Assembly (NCBI GenBank): GCA_038748065.1
Contig: JBCDJG010000020.1
Coordinates: forward strand, 1 to 64,000
Source: JBCDJG01 sp038748065
Lineage (GTDB): Bacteria > Pseudomonadota > Gammaproteobacteria > Pseudomonadales > Halieaceae
Reading direction: 5' to 3'
DNA length: 64,000 nt
Shown here: one piece after another, positions 27,444 to 35,785 of the stretch
Layout of the letters: each line of letters begins with the position of its first letter
Numbering within the stretch: position 1 is the first letter of the stretch
Translations under genes and position numbers: made by a program
The notes under the pieces: model-generated
Database searches by the model: none
What the model was told of the DNA's origin: nothing
Seen by the model: only the letters and a program-made list of their open reading frames with translations

Positions 27444-28304
27444 GTGCCTCGACAGTCAGTAAGGACACCGATCATGGGCCTTGCCCTGGCCTGCCTGCTC
27501 GCCTTCACGCCAGCGCGCGCAGATCAAAGCTGCCAGACGGTCGCTGACGCCTCCCGAATTTCGGTGGCTGGCGGCTCTGTCACCGAAATACTCTACGCGC
27601 TGGGCGAGCAGAGCCGCATCATCGGTGTCGATACTACCTCGAACTACCCCGCCGCGGCGCTTGATCTGCCGCAGCTCGGATATGTTCGCAATCTGTCGAC
27701 GGAGGGTGTGCTATCACTCAGCCCGACACTGGTGCTGGGTGAGCACGACATGGGCCCGCCCGATGTGCTGGCACAGCTGCAACGCGTGGGCATTCCTATC
27801 GTCGCCGTGCCGGAACAGTTCGATTATGAAGGTATCGTTAATAAAGTGCGCTGCGTCGGGCAGGTGATTGGAACACCAGAGGCCGCCGAAACGCTTATCC
27901 AGGAAATACCGCCGCCACCCCCGGCAAACGAACGACCTTCTGCGGAAGCGCGCGGGCTGGTGATCCTCACTTTAGTCGAGGGCGCACCCGTGGCTGCCGG
28001 GCAAGACACCTCCGGTGAGGGCTTCCTCAGATTAGCGGGCGCCAGCAACGCTTTGTCCTTCGAGGGCTGGAAACCTGTCTCCGCTGAATCCATGGCCGCC
28101 GCCGAGCCCGACTTCATTGTGATCACCGAGCGTGGGTTGAAAGCAGCGGGTAGCGTAGAGCAGCTTCTGGCGCACCCCGCTCTAATAACAACGCCCGCGG
28201 CCAGGAATCGTCGCGTCCTGAGCATGGACGGGATGGCCATGCTCGGCTTCGGGCTGCGTACGGCACGTTCTGCCGCCGAGCTGCGAGCCTATCTCGCCGA
28301 TTAG
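27444..28304 (+). CDS. hmuT: Periplasmic heme-binding protein of heme ABC transporter
   Basis: 286 residues with a signal peptide (GLALACLLAFTPARA). The class III binding-protein fold is clear: RISVAGGSVTEILYALG, RIIGVDTTSNYP, LPQLGYVRNLSTEGVLSL and EPDFIVITERGL, all typical of HmuT/PhuT. It carries heme from receptor to permease. GTG 27444 starts 2 nt after the receptor stop and provides Arg residues for the signal; ATG 27474 with AAGGA upstream is an alternative. Confidence 0.92.
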   Translation: MPRQSVRTPIMGLALACLLAFTPARADQSCQTVADASRISVAGGSVTEILYALGEQSRIIGVDTTSNYPAAALDLPQLGYVRNLSTEGVLSLSPTLVLGEHDMGPPDVLAQLQRVGIPIVAVPEQFDYEGIVNKVRCVGQVIGTPEAAETLIQEIPPPPPANERPSAEARGLVILTLVEGAPVAAGQDTSGEGFLRLAGASNALSFEGWKPVSAESMAAAEPDFIVITERGLKAAGSVEQLLAHPALITTPAARNRRVLSMDGMAMLGFGLRTARSAAELRAYLAD

Positions 28305-28336
28305 TCGGGAGATGCCAGCGGTGCGCCTGCCAAGCC

Positions 28337-29392
28337 ATGAACTCTTCGCTCGCACACGGTAAAGGCCGCTCCAGCCTGAGTGCTGCAAGCAATAGACAGC
28401 GTCCTCAGCGGATGCTGTGGATTTATTTGGGACTACTGCTCACCGCCCTGACCGTCGCAGCCGCCTCTGGTGCCTTGCCCATCCCCATAATCAGCAGTCT
28501 GCTGGGTCAAAGTAGCCTGACAGAGCTGCAGTCGACGGTTCTGCTACAGATCAGGCTGCCACGGGTGGTAATCGCCGCGGTGGTCGGCGCGGCACTGGCC
28601 GTCACCGGCGCGGCACTCCAGGGCCTCTTTCGCAACCCCCTGGCTGAGCCGCAGCTCATCGGCGTATCTGGCGGCGCAGCGCTCGGGGCGGTTGGCATGA
28701 TCGTCCTCACCGATAAGTTCAACATCCCTGCAATACTTGCACCTTACAGCCTGCCACTGGCCGCCTTCGCAGGCGCGGCGGCGGTGACCAGCCTGCTCTA
28801 CTGGTTTGCGTCGAGACGCGGCAATCAGGGCCCTGCAGTCCTGCTTCTGGTTGGCATTGCGATCAACGCGCTCACCGCGGTAGGCATCGGCGTTTTCACC
28901 TACCTCAGCGACGACGGGCAACTGCGCACGTTGACCTTCTGGACGTTGGGCAGCTTCGGCAGCAGCAGTTGGGAAAAAGCCTTGCCCGTGGTGATAATTA
29001 TCGGCGTCTCTACAGCCCTCCTGCTGACAGCGGCGAGACGCCTTGATCTGCTGCAGCTCGGCGAATCGCAGGCGCGCTATGCGGGCGTGGACGTGTTGCG
29101 CCTCAAACGTCTGGTCGTGTTCTCCGGGGCAGCCGCTGTCGGCGCGGGTGTCGCCGTTGCGGGGATCATTGGTTTCGTTGGCCTGGTGGTTCCCCACCTG
29201 GTCAGGCTGATTGGGGGCGTGAAGCACGGCTACCTGCTCCCGGGAAGCGCGCTGTTTGGCGCCACTCTCACGGTCATCGCCGACCTCGGGGCGCGCACTC
29301 TGGTCATTCCGGCCGAGCTGCCAGTGGGTTTGATTACCAGCGCGATTGGCGCGCCGTTCTTTCTCTGGCTCATCCTGCGGGTGCGCCGCTAA
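28337..29392 (+). CDS. hmuU: Heme ABC transporter permease
   Basis: 351 residues with about 9-10 TM helices of the FecCD family: LPRVVIAAVVGAALAVTGAALQGLFRNPLAEPQLIGVSGGA-type N-region (read at about 70-115), GINALT-like region, WTLGSF near 200 and GFVGLVVPHLVRLIGG near 280. It forms the inner-membrane channel for heme with HmuV. Its stop overlaps the hmuV start by 1 nt. Confidence 0.94.
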   Translation: MNSSLAHGKGRSSLSAASNRQRPQRMLWIYLGLLLTALTVAAASGALPIPIISSLLGQSSLTELQSTVLLQIRLPRVVIAAVVGAALAVTGAALQGLFRNPLAEPQLIGVSGGAALGAVGMIVLTDKFNIPAILAPYSLPLAAFAGAAAVTSLLYWFASRRGNQGPAVLLLVGIAINALTAVGIGVFTYLSDDGQLRTLTFWTLGSFGSSSWEKALPVVIIIGVSTALLLTAARRLDLLQLGESQARYAGVDVLRLKRLVVFSGAAAVGAGVAVAGIIGFVGLVVPHLVRLIGGVKHGYLLPGSALFGATLTVIADLGARTLVIPAELPVGLITSAIGAPFFLWLILRVRR

Positions 29393-30165
29393 TGTGCGTC
29401 CTTGAGCATGTTGCGGTGCGCGCAGGCGACAAGGAACTCCTGCACGACGTATCACTCACCGTCGCCCCGGGAGAGATCGTTGTTGTTCTGGGTCCCAACG
29501 GGGCGGGCAAATCCACTTTATTGAAAACCTTCGCCGGCGACCTGATACCTACCCGGGGCCGGGCGCTGATCATGGGCGAAGACATTTCCAGGCTCAGCAT
29601 CGCGGCGCAGGCCGCGCATCGTGCGGTGGTACAGCAATCGCCCCCCATGGTATTCGACTTCACCGTTGCCGAGGTTATACAGATGGGCTGGCTTGAGGAC
29701 GTCGTGCCGTCTGAGTGCTTCGAGGATGCCTACCAGAGTGTGGTCGCGGAGACGGACACCGGCAGTCTCCTTGACCGCGTGTTCAACACGCTTTCTGGAG
29801 GCGAACGCCAACGCGTGCTCTATGCCTGCGCGCTGCTGCAAATCTGGCGCCCAAGAGCCCTGCGCCAGCCGCGCTGGCTGCTGCTGGACGAACCCACGGC
29901 CAACCTCGACGTGCGCTGTGCGCTGGAACTGATGGCATCCATCAGGCGGCAGGCCGCCGCAGGCATCGGTATCCTGGTGGTCTTGCACGACCTGAACCTG
30001 GCGGCACGCTTTGCAGACCGCGTCATGCTACTCAACCTGGGTCGCAGCGCGGGGCTCGGTGCCCCTCGACAGGTGATGACCGCTTCGGTACTTTCAGAGG
30101 TATACCAGACCGAAGTGCGCGTCGATCATCATCCCGAACTGGACCGACTGGTGGTACTCACCTGA
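29392..30165 (+). CDS. hmuV: Heme ABC transporter ATP-binding protein
   Basis: 257 residues with Walker A GPNGAGKST (34-42), signature LSGGERQR, Walker B LLLDEPTANLD and switch His in VLHDLNLA. It energises HmuU. The start overlaps hmuU by 1 nt (TAATG). Confidence 0.95.
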   Translation: MCVLEHVAVRAGDKELLHDVSLTVAPGEIVVVLGPNGAGKSTLLKTFAGDLIPTRGRALIMGEDISRLSIAAQAAHRAVVQQSPPMVFDFTVAEVIQMGWLEDVVPSECFEDAYQSVVAETDTGSLLDRVFNTLSGGERQRVLYACALLQIWRPRALRQPRWLLLDEPTANLDVRCALELMASIRRQAAAGIGILVVLHDLNLAARFADRVMLLNLGRSAGLGAPRQVMTASVLSEVYQTEVRVDHHPELDRLVVLT

Positions 30166-30195
30166 CCCGTACTATTACATCACGAGGATAGCAGC

Positions 30196-30504
30196 ATGTT
30201 TTTAGCCATGAACCGATTCCGGATTACCAAGGGCTTCGAAGAAGGTTTCGAGCAGGTCTGGCGCGAGCGGGATTCGTACTTGAAGGAGGTGCCCGGTTTT
30301 CAGTCATTTGCACTGCTCAAGGGCCCAGAGCGTGGAGATCATGTTCTCTACGCCTCCCATTCAGTCTGGGCATCCAAACAGGCCTTCGACAACTGGGTCG
30401 AGTCAGACCACTTCCGCAAGGCCCACGCTCAGGCCAGCGCACCAAAGGGTACTTACATGGGCCACCCCGAGATTGAGACCTTCGAAGCGGTCCTGACCGA
30501 ATAA
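30196..30504 (+). CDS. Heme-degrading monooxygenase-like protein (ABM/IsdG type)
   Basis: 102 residues of the ferredoxin-like antibiotic-biosynthesis-monooxygenase fold: MFLAMNRFRITKGFEEGFE, WRERDSYLKEVPGFQSFALL and SVWASKQAFDNWVESDHF. IsdG/HmoA-type members open the heme ring and free iron. Candidate catalytic residues are Asn7, His77 (SDHFRKAH) and a Trp. Its place as last gene of the heme operon, 30 nt after hmuV with a GAGG site, supports this. Confidence 0.85.
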   Translation: MFLAMNRFRITKGFEEGFEQVWRERDSYLKEVPGFQSFALLKGPERGDHVLYASHSVWASKQAFDNWVESDHFRKAHAQASAPKGTYMGHPEIETFEAVLTE

Positions 30505-30594
30505 GAACCTGCAAGGCACGAGACACTATCAAGCTGCTTCTATGGCGTGATGCCCAAGGGCAGACGTGTAATGCATGGCAGGCTCCCCTGCCGA

Positions 30595-32751
30595 CTAGCG
30601 ACGCCGCATCGGGCGCTGCATCCCACTCGGGCGACGCATTTCCCGACTCATGCCGCGCTGGCGTGCCTGGTAAGAACGGTCCAGTTCGCGACGATCAATC
30701 TGCGGCCGCTGGCTCGCGGGGCGCTGCTCGATGCGCGACGCTGCCTGCTCTCGCTGCTGCGGCGTCACACTCTGTGCTCTGTCGCGCACGTCACCGGCCC
30801 GATCGGTCTGCCACTTGCCATCGACGCGCTGCTCCCAATCAGAGCCGCTGCGCCTGGCCACCTCACCGTTGCGATCAGCAAACACATCGTTAGCGCGCTG
30901 GGTCGTCGGCCGGGCCCGCTGTAACTCCTCGCGCGCCAGCGTTTTGTCCGCGTTTCTGGCGCGGTTTTCGGTCCGGTTGTAGAGGTTGCGCTCGCCACGC
31001 CGGTCCGCGACATTGAGGTCACGCGAAATGTCTGCACGGTTACCGATGTTCACGTTGTTACCGATATTGATATCGCCGGTATTAATAATCGTCGGGCCGC
31101 GGTAACCGCCGCCGTACCAGCCGCCACAGCAGCCCCAGGGCCGATAGGCTCCGCCCCAGCCGCCGCCCCAGCTTGCGCCAAAGCTGAAGAAGCCGTTGCT
31201 CCAGCTGACACCAAAGTTCCAGCCGGTCCAGGGGTTGTAGCCGACGTGAAAGCCCCAGGTGGGGGGCCGCGGGTAGTAGTACCGACCCCAGTAGGGTGGG
31301 TAGTACCAGCCAGTGCCATAGACCGGCACGCCATAATAGGGGAAGGACCACAGGTAACCCGGCGTATAGCCGACGTAGACAATTTCAGGCGTAGACTCGT
31401 AAACCTTCACGTAGGTGGTGTTATAGACAGGGGAGCTCGGCGGGATTTTACTGATCTCCTCATCCGGTATCGTATCAGCCACCTCCCAGGGACCCTGCGC
31501 CGAGCCAGAAGTGAACCAAACTCCCTGATCTACGGCGTAGTAGCGCCCATCGATTTTCAAGACCTGGGCTCCCGTATTGACGGCGTAAGCCACTGACGTA
31601 CCTTCGATCCTCTCAAACTTTGGCTCGCCGTCATATTCAACACTCAGCTTGGCCTCATCGCGCTGGATCGCCGTGGTCTGTGGTATCGCGGCATCAAGCA
31701 AGGCATCTTCGGCCTCCTCAGTACCCGCGATGGAAGAGCGCAGTCCACCGATATCGGAAGCGGGAGGAATATCCTGGAAGCTCGCGGGTAATTCATTCGC
31801 AGGCACGGATGTCCAGGGGCCGTCCTCAGACTTTGAGCGATACCAGCGCCCCGACAGCAAGACGTACATGTTGCCGGTAGCAAGCTGCCGCAGCCAGGGC
31901 GTTTCAGTATTGACGACGTAGAGCAACTCACCACCGGGCAGCGATTGCCAATCTGCTTTGCCCTCGGTGGCAATGAGCTCGGTGGGCTTGGTTGCTACCA
32001 CAACCTTGTTAACAGACGGGCCCTCCTCCGCAGAAGCGGAGGCCACCATCTCCACCAGGTCACGCGGTGGACTGCTGTCTACACTCCAGGGGCCAAGCGG
32101 GTCCCGGGCTGTAAACCACTGGCTCCCGCTCCCCAACCAGTGTTTGCCACTGCGGGTATCTTTCACGACCAGAAAGGGCGTATTGAGCGCCCGCTCATAG
32201 TCGCTGCCCTCAACGGGCGAGAAGCGCGGCTTGCCGTCAAAGAGCAGCAGCACCGCCAACTCCTGTGAAAACACAATGTCGGGTGGCTCACTCTTGATCT
32301 GCTCGAGGCTGCGCTGTTCGACCTCGGCCGTATTCAGGCTGGCGGTCAGTCGCTCCAGCGACAGCGTCAGGCCCGTTTCCGGCATGGCGCTTTCGACCAC
32401 CGCCGTGAAGCGTTGCTCCTGAGCGTCGGTCGAATCGGGCCAGCCAACCCGGGTTACCTTGATATCCCTGACCAGCACGGTCCCCGCATCGCGATCAGTA
32501 TCCAGACGTGCCGTGAACCACATAGCGCCGAAGATGGCCTCGTCTTGTCCATCGACCTCGAGCGAGATTGCCGCACGACTGCTGAGCTGATTGCCCGATA
32601 GAGTCTCAGGCTGCGGCTGATACACCACGATAGTCGCCTCCGGCGCACTGACTTCCTGAGGCCAGTCAATAGCCGATGCGGGCAGCGAGTAAATGCAAAG
32701 GGCGAACGCGCAGACCGCGCTGCGTGCCTGGCGGAAGGTTCTCTGAAACAT
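30595..32751 (-). CDS. Large exported protein with three W-x-GPW repeats and Gly/Tyr-rich region
   Basis: 718 residues with a signal peptide (AVCAFALCIYSLPASA). Three related units of about 100 residues end in SQWFTARDPLGPW, GRWYRSKSEDGPW and GVWFTSGSAQGPW, each preceded by a strand such as YVVNT or YAVNT. Next comes a Tyr/Trp/Gly/Pro-rich segment (about 455-560) and an Arg/Gln-rich, disordered tail ending in RPMRRR. Proteins like this are sometimes labelled carbohydrate-binding family V/XII from the aromatic repeats; I see no catalytic site. It is monocistronic as far as visible. An extracellular or envelope structural role is inferred. Confidence 0.8.
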   Translation of the reverse strand: MFQRTFRQARSAVCAFALCIYSLPASAIDWPQEVSAPEATIVVYQPQPETLSGNQLSSRAAISLEVDGQDEAIFGAMWFTARLDTDRDAGTVLVRDIKVTRVGWPDSTDAQEQRFTAVVESAMPETGLTLSLERLTASLNTAEVEQRSLEQIKSEPPDIVFSQELAVLLLFDGKPRFSPVEGSDYERALNTPFLVVKDTRSGKHWLGSGSQWFTARDPLGPWSVDSSPPRDLVEMVASASAEEGPSVNKVVVATKPTELIATEGKADWQSLPGGELLYVVNTETPWLRQLATGNMYVLLSGRWYRSKSEDGPWTSVPANELPASFQDIPPASDIGGLRSSIAGTEEAEDALLDAAIPQTTAIQRDEAKLSVEYDGEPKFERIEGTSVAYAVNTGAQVLKIDGRYYAVDQGVWFTSGSAQGPWEVADTIPDEEISKIPPSSPVYNTTYVKVYESTPEIVYVGYTPGYLWSFPYYGVPVYGTGWYYPPYWGRYYYPRPPTWGFHVGYNPWTGWNFGVSWSNGFFSFGASWGGGWGGAYRPWGCCGGWYGGGYRGPTIINTGDINIGNNVNIGNRADISRDLNVADRRGERNLYNRTENRARNADKTLAREELQRARPTTQRANDVFADRNGEVARRSGSDWEQRVDGKWQTDRAGDVRDRAQSVTPQQREQAASRIEQRPASQRPQIDRRELDRSYQARQRGMSREMRRPSGMQRPMRRR

Positions 32752-32895
32752 CTTTTCTGCCCCTTATTGGCGAGCCTTATGCTCCGCAAGTGTAGGTCAG
32801 GGGCCTGTTTTACGCGAGCACCTGCCTGGCTCAGGCGGTCTAGCGCCCAAGGGCTTTTGTGGGTGGTTAAGGGGGTTCGGCTCGTGGAACTCGCT

Positions 32896-33309
32896 TCACG
32901 GCCCGTGTTTCAGTTCACCATCCGCGAGGGCAATGCCTTCAATTTCAATCATCAGTTCAGGCAGGGCCAGGGCGGACACCTCAACGATCGTATCCGCAGG
33001 CCAGGGACGGCTGAAGTAGCGCTCGCGCAGCGCAACGATACGCTCGAAGTAGGACATGTCCGTCAAAAAAATAGTCACCTTGATCAACTTGTCGAGACCA
33101 GAGCCCCCCGCCAGCAGCACAGCCTCGAGGTTGGCAAATACCTGCTCGGCCTGAGCGTCAAAGTCACCTACGCCGACCAGATTGCCTTCCATATCCAGCG
33201 CAGCCTGGCCGGAAACAAACACCAGGTCCTTGGTCCGAAAACCTTGGGAGATATTGAAGGGCTTGAACGGGTCAGGGTCGGTACTTACCTGAATCGCATC
33301 GGTCGCCAT
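32896..33309 (-). CDS. RidA family protein (Rid, YjgF/UK114)
   Basis: 137 residues with the chorismate-mutase-like Rid fold: FNISQGFRTKDLVFVSGQAA, QAEQVFANLEAVLLAGG, LDKLIKVTIFLTDM and LPELMIEIEGIAL. RidA hydrolyses reactive enamines and imines, but the key Arg just before the LP motif (ARLPK in E. coli) is Ala here (LALPEL). It is therefore probably a non-deaminase subfamily member. It starts 8 nt after a 59-aa protein gene and is likely co-transcribed with it. Confidence 0.9.
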   Translation of the reverse strand: MATDAIQVSTDPDPFKPFNISQGFRTKDLVFVSGQAALDMEGNLVGVGDFDAQAEQVFANLEAVLLAGGSGLDKLIKVTIFLTDMSYFERIVALRERYFSRPWPADTIVEVSALALPELMIEIEGIALADGELKHGP

Positions 33310-33317
33310 GACAGGAA

Positions 33318-33497
33318 TCAGGCGGCAGCGTCGTTCTTTACGCGCTCAATTTCCTCTCGCAGGGCCTCGGCCTCTGCGGTCAGCGTCGAGTACAGGCGAA
33401 TGTCGCCATTGCGCTGGGCGTGGAAAGCCTTCGTGACCAAGGCCTCGTGATCTTTCTGCAGTTTCTTCAGCGGAGATTTATTGAACAGTCCAAACAT
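33318..33497 (-). CDS. Small DUF6435-like protein
   Basis: 59 residues, starting MFGLFNKSPLKKLQKD, then AFHAQRNGDIRLYSTL and a helical acidic/basic end (EAEALREEIERVK). The MFGLF...KKL start and QRNGDI...Y core match small proteins found next to housekeeping genes in gammaproteobacteria (DUF6435, by memory). It is a helical, probably cytoplasmic protein of unknown role. It lies 8 nt upstream of the RidA gene on the same strand. Confidence 0.8.
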   Translation of the reverse strand: MFGLFNKSPLKKLQKDHEALVTKAFHAQRNGDIRLYSTLTAEAEALREEIERVKNDAAA

Positions 33498-33563
33498 GGT
33501 TGAGGCCTCAATCGTTAAGCTATGTTCATACTACGCAGCACGTCGATCTGAGGATTAGTAGAC

Positions 33564-33591
33564 CCTCTAGCCTCTACCCTCTACCCTCTAG
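33564..33591. repeat. Four tandem copies of a 7-bp repeat
   Basis: Four abutting heptamers CCTCTAS (S is G, C, C, G in order) fill 33564-33591, between the DUF6435-like gene and the thioesterase gene. It may be a short variable tandem repeat; on the minus strand it gives repeated AGAGG. Confidence 0.85.
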
Positions 33592-33647
33592 CCGACATAC
33601 ATCGACGCTCGACTGCGTTAGCCTCCCCAGAACCCAAGGCCCGAGCG

Positions 33648-34433
33648 TCAGGCGCGAGGCGCCAACGCCAGCTGGCGTGATTGCGCTACCAGCCTGCCGC
33701 TGTCATCCCAGATTTCGCCGTCCTCTTCCAGCATGCCCCCGGAAATAAACCGGGTAGAGAAACGGCAGCGCAGCCAGCCCTCCACGGGAATCCCACGCAC
33801 GTGCGCCGTTAACTCAACCGTGGGCGTCCACGCGACCGGCAGATTGGCGTTAAAAACGGTTGGCGGGAATACGTCGGCGGCCATCAGCAGAGCAAAGGGA
33901 TCTGCAGGTTCATCGATCATCCGAAGCCAGCCGCGAAATTCTGGCCTGCCAGAGGGCGTCCCGGCCATAAATTGGGCATCGTCCGGGTGCAACCTGAGAT
34001 CGACTTTCGACATGATGGGCGGCGGGAAACCCTGCTCTCCGGCCTGTACGATAACGCAGTCCTCGGGATCAGGCAGTTCAGGCGGAGCAGCGTCTATGCG
34101 CATGGGGCCCTCAACCTCCTCCAGGTTCGCAAAAGAACCCAGTAGCTGCACAAGGGGTCGCTCATCCTTGATCAGCTGTGCACTCACCGTGCTGAACTGC
34201 CGCCCTTGCTTGACGACCGTGGGCACGATAGTGATCGGGCCGGGACGGCCGGGCGCCAGGTAGTGTGCGGTCACTGCCACGGGATGTGGCTTGCTCGCCG
34301 CTGCCATGGCGCGGGCCGCAACCGCCAGCAGATAGCCGCCATTGGTATTGCCAACGATATCCCAGCCTTCTGCAATCAGGCCGGTGTAGTGGCTTCCGGC
34401 AGCGGTAACTGCCGTGTCTTCAGCAAATGTCAT
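33648..34433 (-). CDS. Acyl-CoA thioesterase family protein (double hotdog)
   Basis: 261 residues with two hotdog halves as in TesB-like thioesterases (4HBT_3): GWDIVGNTNGGYLLAVAARA near 23-42, VTAHYLAPGRPGPI, and in the second half LLMAADVFPPTVFN, TPTVELTAHVRG and DSGRLVAQSRQLALAP. The family hydrolyses acyl-CoA thioesters in the cytoplasm. The substrate is not evident. It stands alone, leftward. Confidence 0.88.
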   Translation of the reverse strand: MTFAEDTAVTAAGSHYTGLIAEGWDIVGNTNGGYLLAVAARAMAAASKPHPVAVTAHYLAPGRPGPITIVPTVVKQGRQFSTVSAQLIKDERPLVQLLGSFANLEEVEGPMRIDAAPPELPDPEDCVIVQAGEQGFPPPIMSKVDLRLHPDDAQFMAGTPSGRPEFRGWLRMIDEPADPFALLMAADVFPPTVFNANLPVAWTPTVELTAHVRGIPVEGWLRCRFSTRFISGGMLEEDGEIWDDSGRLVAQSRQLALAPRA

Positions 34434-34564
34434 AGGGCCTCCCTGACGGCGATGAAGTTGAGTATACGCCGCGCTTAGCTTACGAAGACGCGACGCGCCC
34501 AGTTCACTGGAATAGATGCAAACACCTCAATCTGGCGTCCGTGCGTGCTTCCCGGCGGCTCCTT

Positions 34565-35638
34565 TCATGAGCTCGCCGGCTCAAGTAAACCGAGCAGCTC
34601 GGAACAGATTCGGCACCAGTCATAGCGATCTTCATAAGCTGCCCTGTTAAATTCGGTCGTCGTTTCTCCGCCTGCCTGTCGCTGACAGGCGTGATCAAGC
34701 TGTTGCAGCCCATGCTCTATGTTCAGATCAGGATAGCTCCCGGCGTGAGGGTACAGCATTGAAGAGACTCGGCTGTTCTCGCGCACCTTGACGAGGAAGG
34801 CGTTGCCATCATCCAGGTAGTCCAACACGGCGCCAAACTCCGGGGCGACGACCTTCGTACCGTAGAGCAAGGCCTCGAGACAATTGAGTTCAAACGCACC
34901 GCCGCGATGCAGGGACAGGTAGACATCACTGGAGCAATACAGAGAGGCGAGATCTGCTGGCGGAAGCCATGCTGAGACCACCTCGACATTGGGCAAGCTG
35001 GCCAGATTTCGAAAGTAGTCCACCTGGTTGGTTTTGATGATGAAACGCTTAGCGGGCTGCCGATGCACGAAGTACTGCAACTGGTCGGCACCTTTCCGGT
35101 AAAGATCTGACATGAAGAAAGACAGCACGGTGGGTTCGGGCTGTCGCAACAGATAGGCGAATCGGTCGGATGGTGTTACCCGTCGAAAACCATGTGGGAC
35201 GAGGACAAGCTCTTTGCTCACTCCGGAATCTCGAAAAGCGGCAATTGAAGCACCGGAAGGCAGGAAGATTCCAGACAGGTCTGGATGATTGGCCCATTCC
35301 ACCAGTTCCGCACTGATTTGTGGCCCGTCGGCAACCTCAAAACCATAAATCGCACGATGCTTGCCAGCAAGACAGCGCATCATGTCGTTAAACGGCAGGC
35401 AATCCCAGCCTTTCGCGTAAAACAGCGGATGTACCAGAGCAACACTGTCACTGGGCACAGTCTGCCGGCCCATGTCAGCACCAAGCGGCACCGGGCAGAC
35501 CTTGCATCCGAGAGCTCTGAACGCCCGGATATGCTGCTGTGCTACCAGCGAGAATGAAATGCTGTCGACGGGATGGTGATAGTAGGTGATATCCACAGGT
35601 TTTTCGGCCGCGCCGACGCTCTGGCTATGTTTAAACAC
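34565..35638 (-). CDS. GT-B fold glycosyltransferase (family 4-like)
   Basis: 357 residues. The C-terminal nucleotide-sugar domain shows YCSSDVYLSLHRGGAFE, then NCLEALLYGTKVVAP, the E-x7-E type motif of GT4 enzymes. The N-terminal domain (DITYYHHPVDSISFSLV; FEVADGPQISAELV) is less typical. Probably transfers a sugar to a glycan or lipid at the cytoplasmic face. It stands alone, upstream and divergent from the amidohydrolase operon. Another GT of the same type is at 57.8-58.9 kb. Confidence 0.78.
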   Translation of the reverse strand: MFKHSQSVGAAEKPVDITYYHHPVDSISFSLVAQQHIRAFRALGCKVCPVPLGADMGRQTVPSDSVALVHPLFYAKGWDCLPFNDMMRCLAGKHRAIYGFEVADGPQISAELVEWANHPDLSGIFLPSGASIAAFRDSGVSKELVLVPHGFRRVTPSDRFAYLLRQPEPTVLSFFMSDLYRKGADQLQYFVHRQPAKRFIIKTNQVDYFRNLASLPNVEVVSAWLPPADLASLYCSSDVYLSLHRGGAFELNCLEALLYGTKVVAPEFGAVLDYLDDGNAFLVKVRENSRVSSMLYPHAGSYPDLNIEHGLQQLDHACQRQAGGETTTEFNRAAYEDRYDWCRICSELLGLLEPASS

Positions 35639-35785
35639 TATTGGAGACTACCGCGGTTCGCAATGTTGAGAGCCGAAGCACTACCTTAAATTACTTCTAT
35701 TTTAAGAAGTCATTACTGCACGCGCAGGAACTTTCGTAGACTTCAGGTCACAGGAGAGACCTTCCCTCCTCTACCGAAGCCACGC

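Noticed and set aside
30577..30592. GGCAGG-CTCC-CCTGCC hairpin as terminator of the heme operon
   Set aside because: Six-bp stem without a following T-run; termination role cannot be supported.
33564..33591. CRISPR-like repeats
   Set aside because: Only four abutting 7-bp units without spacers and no cas genes.
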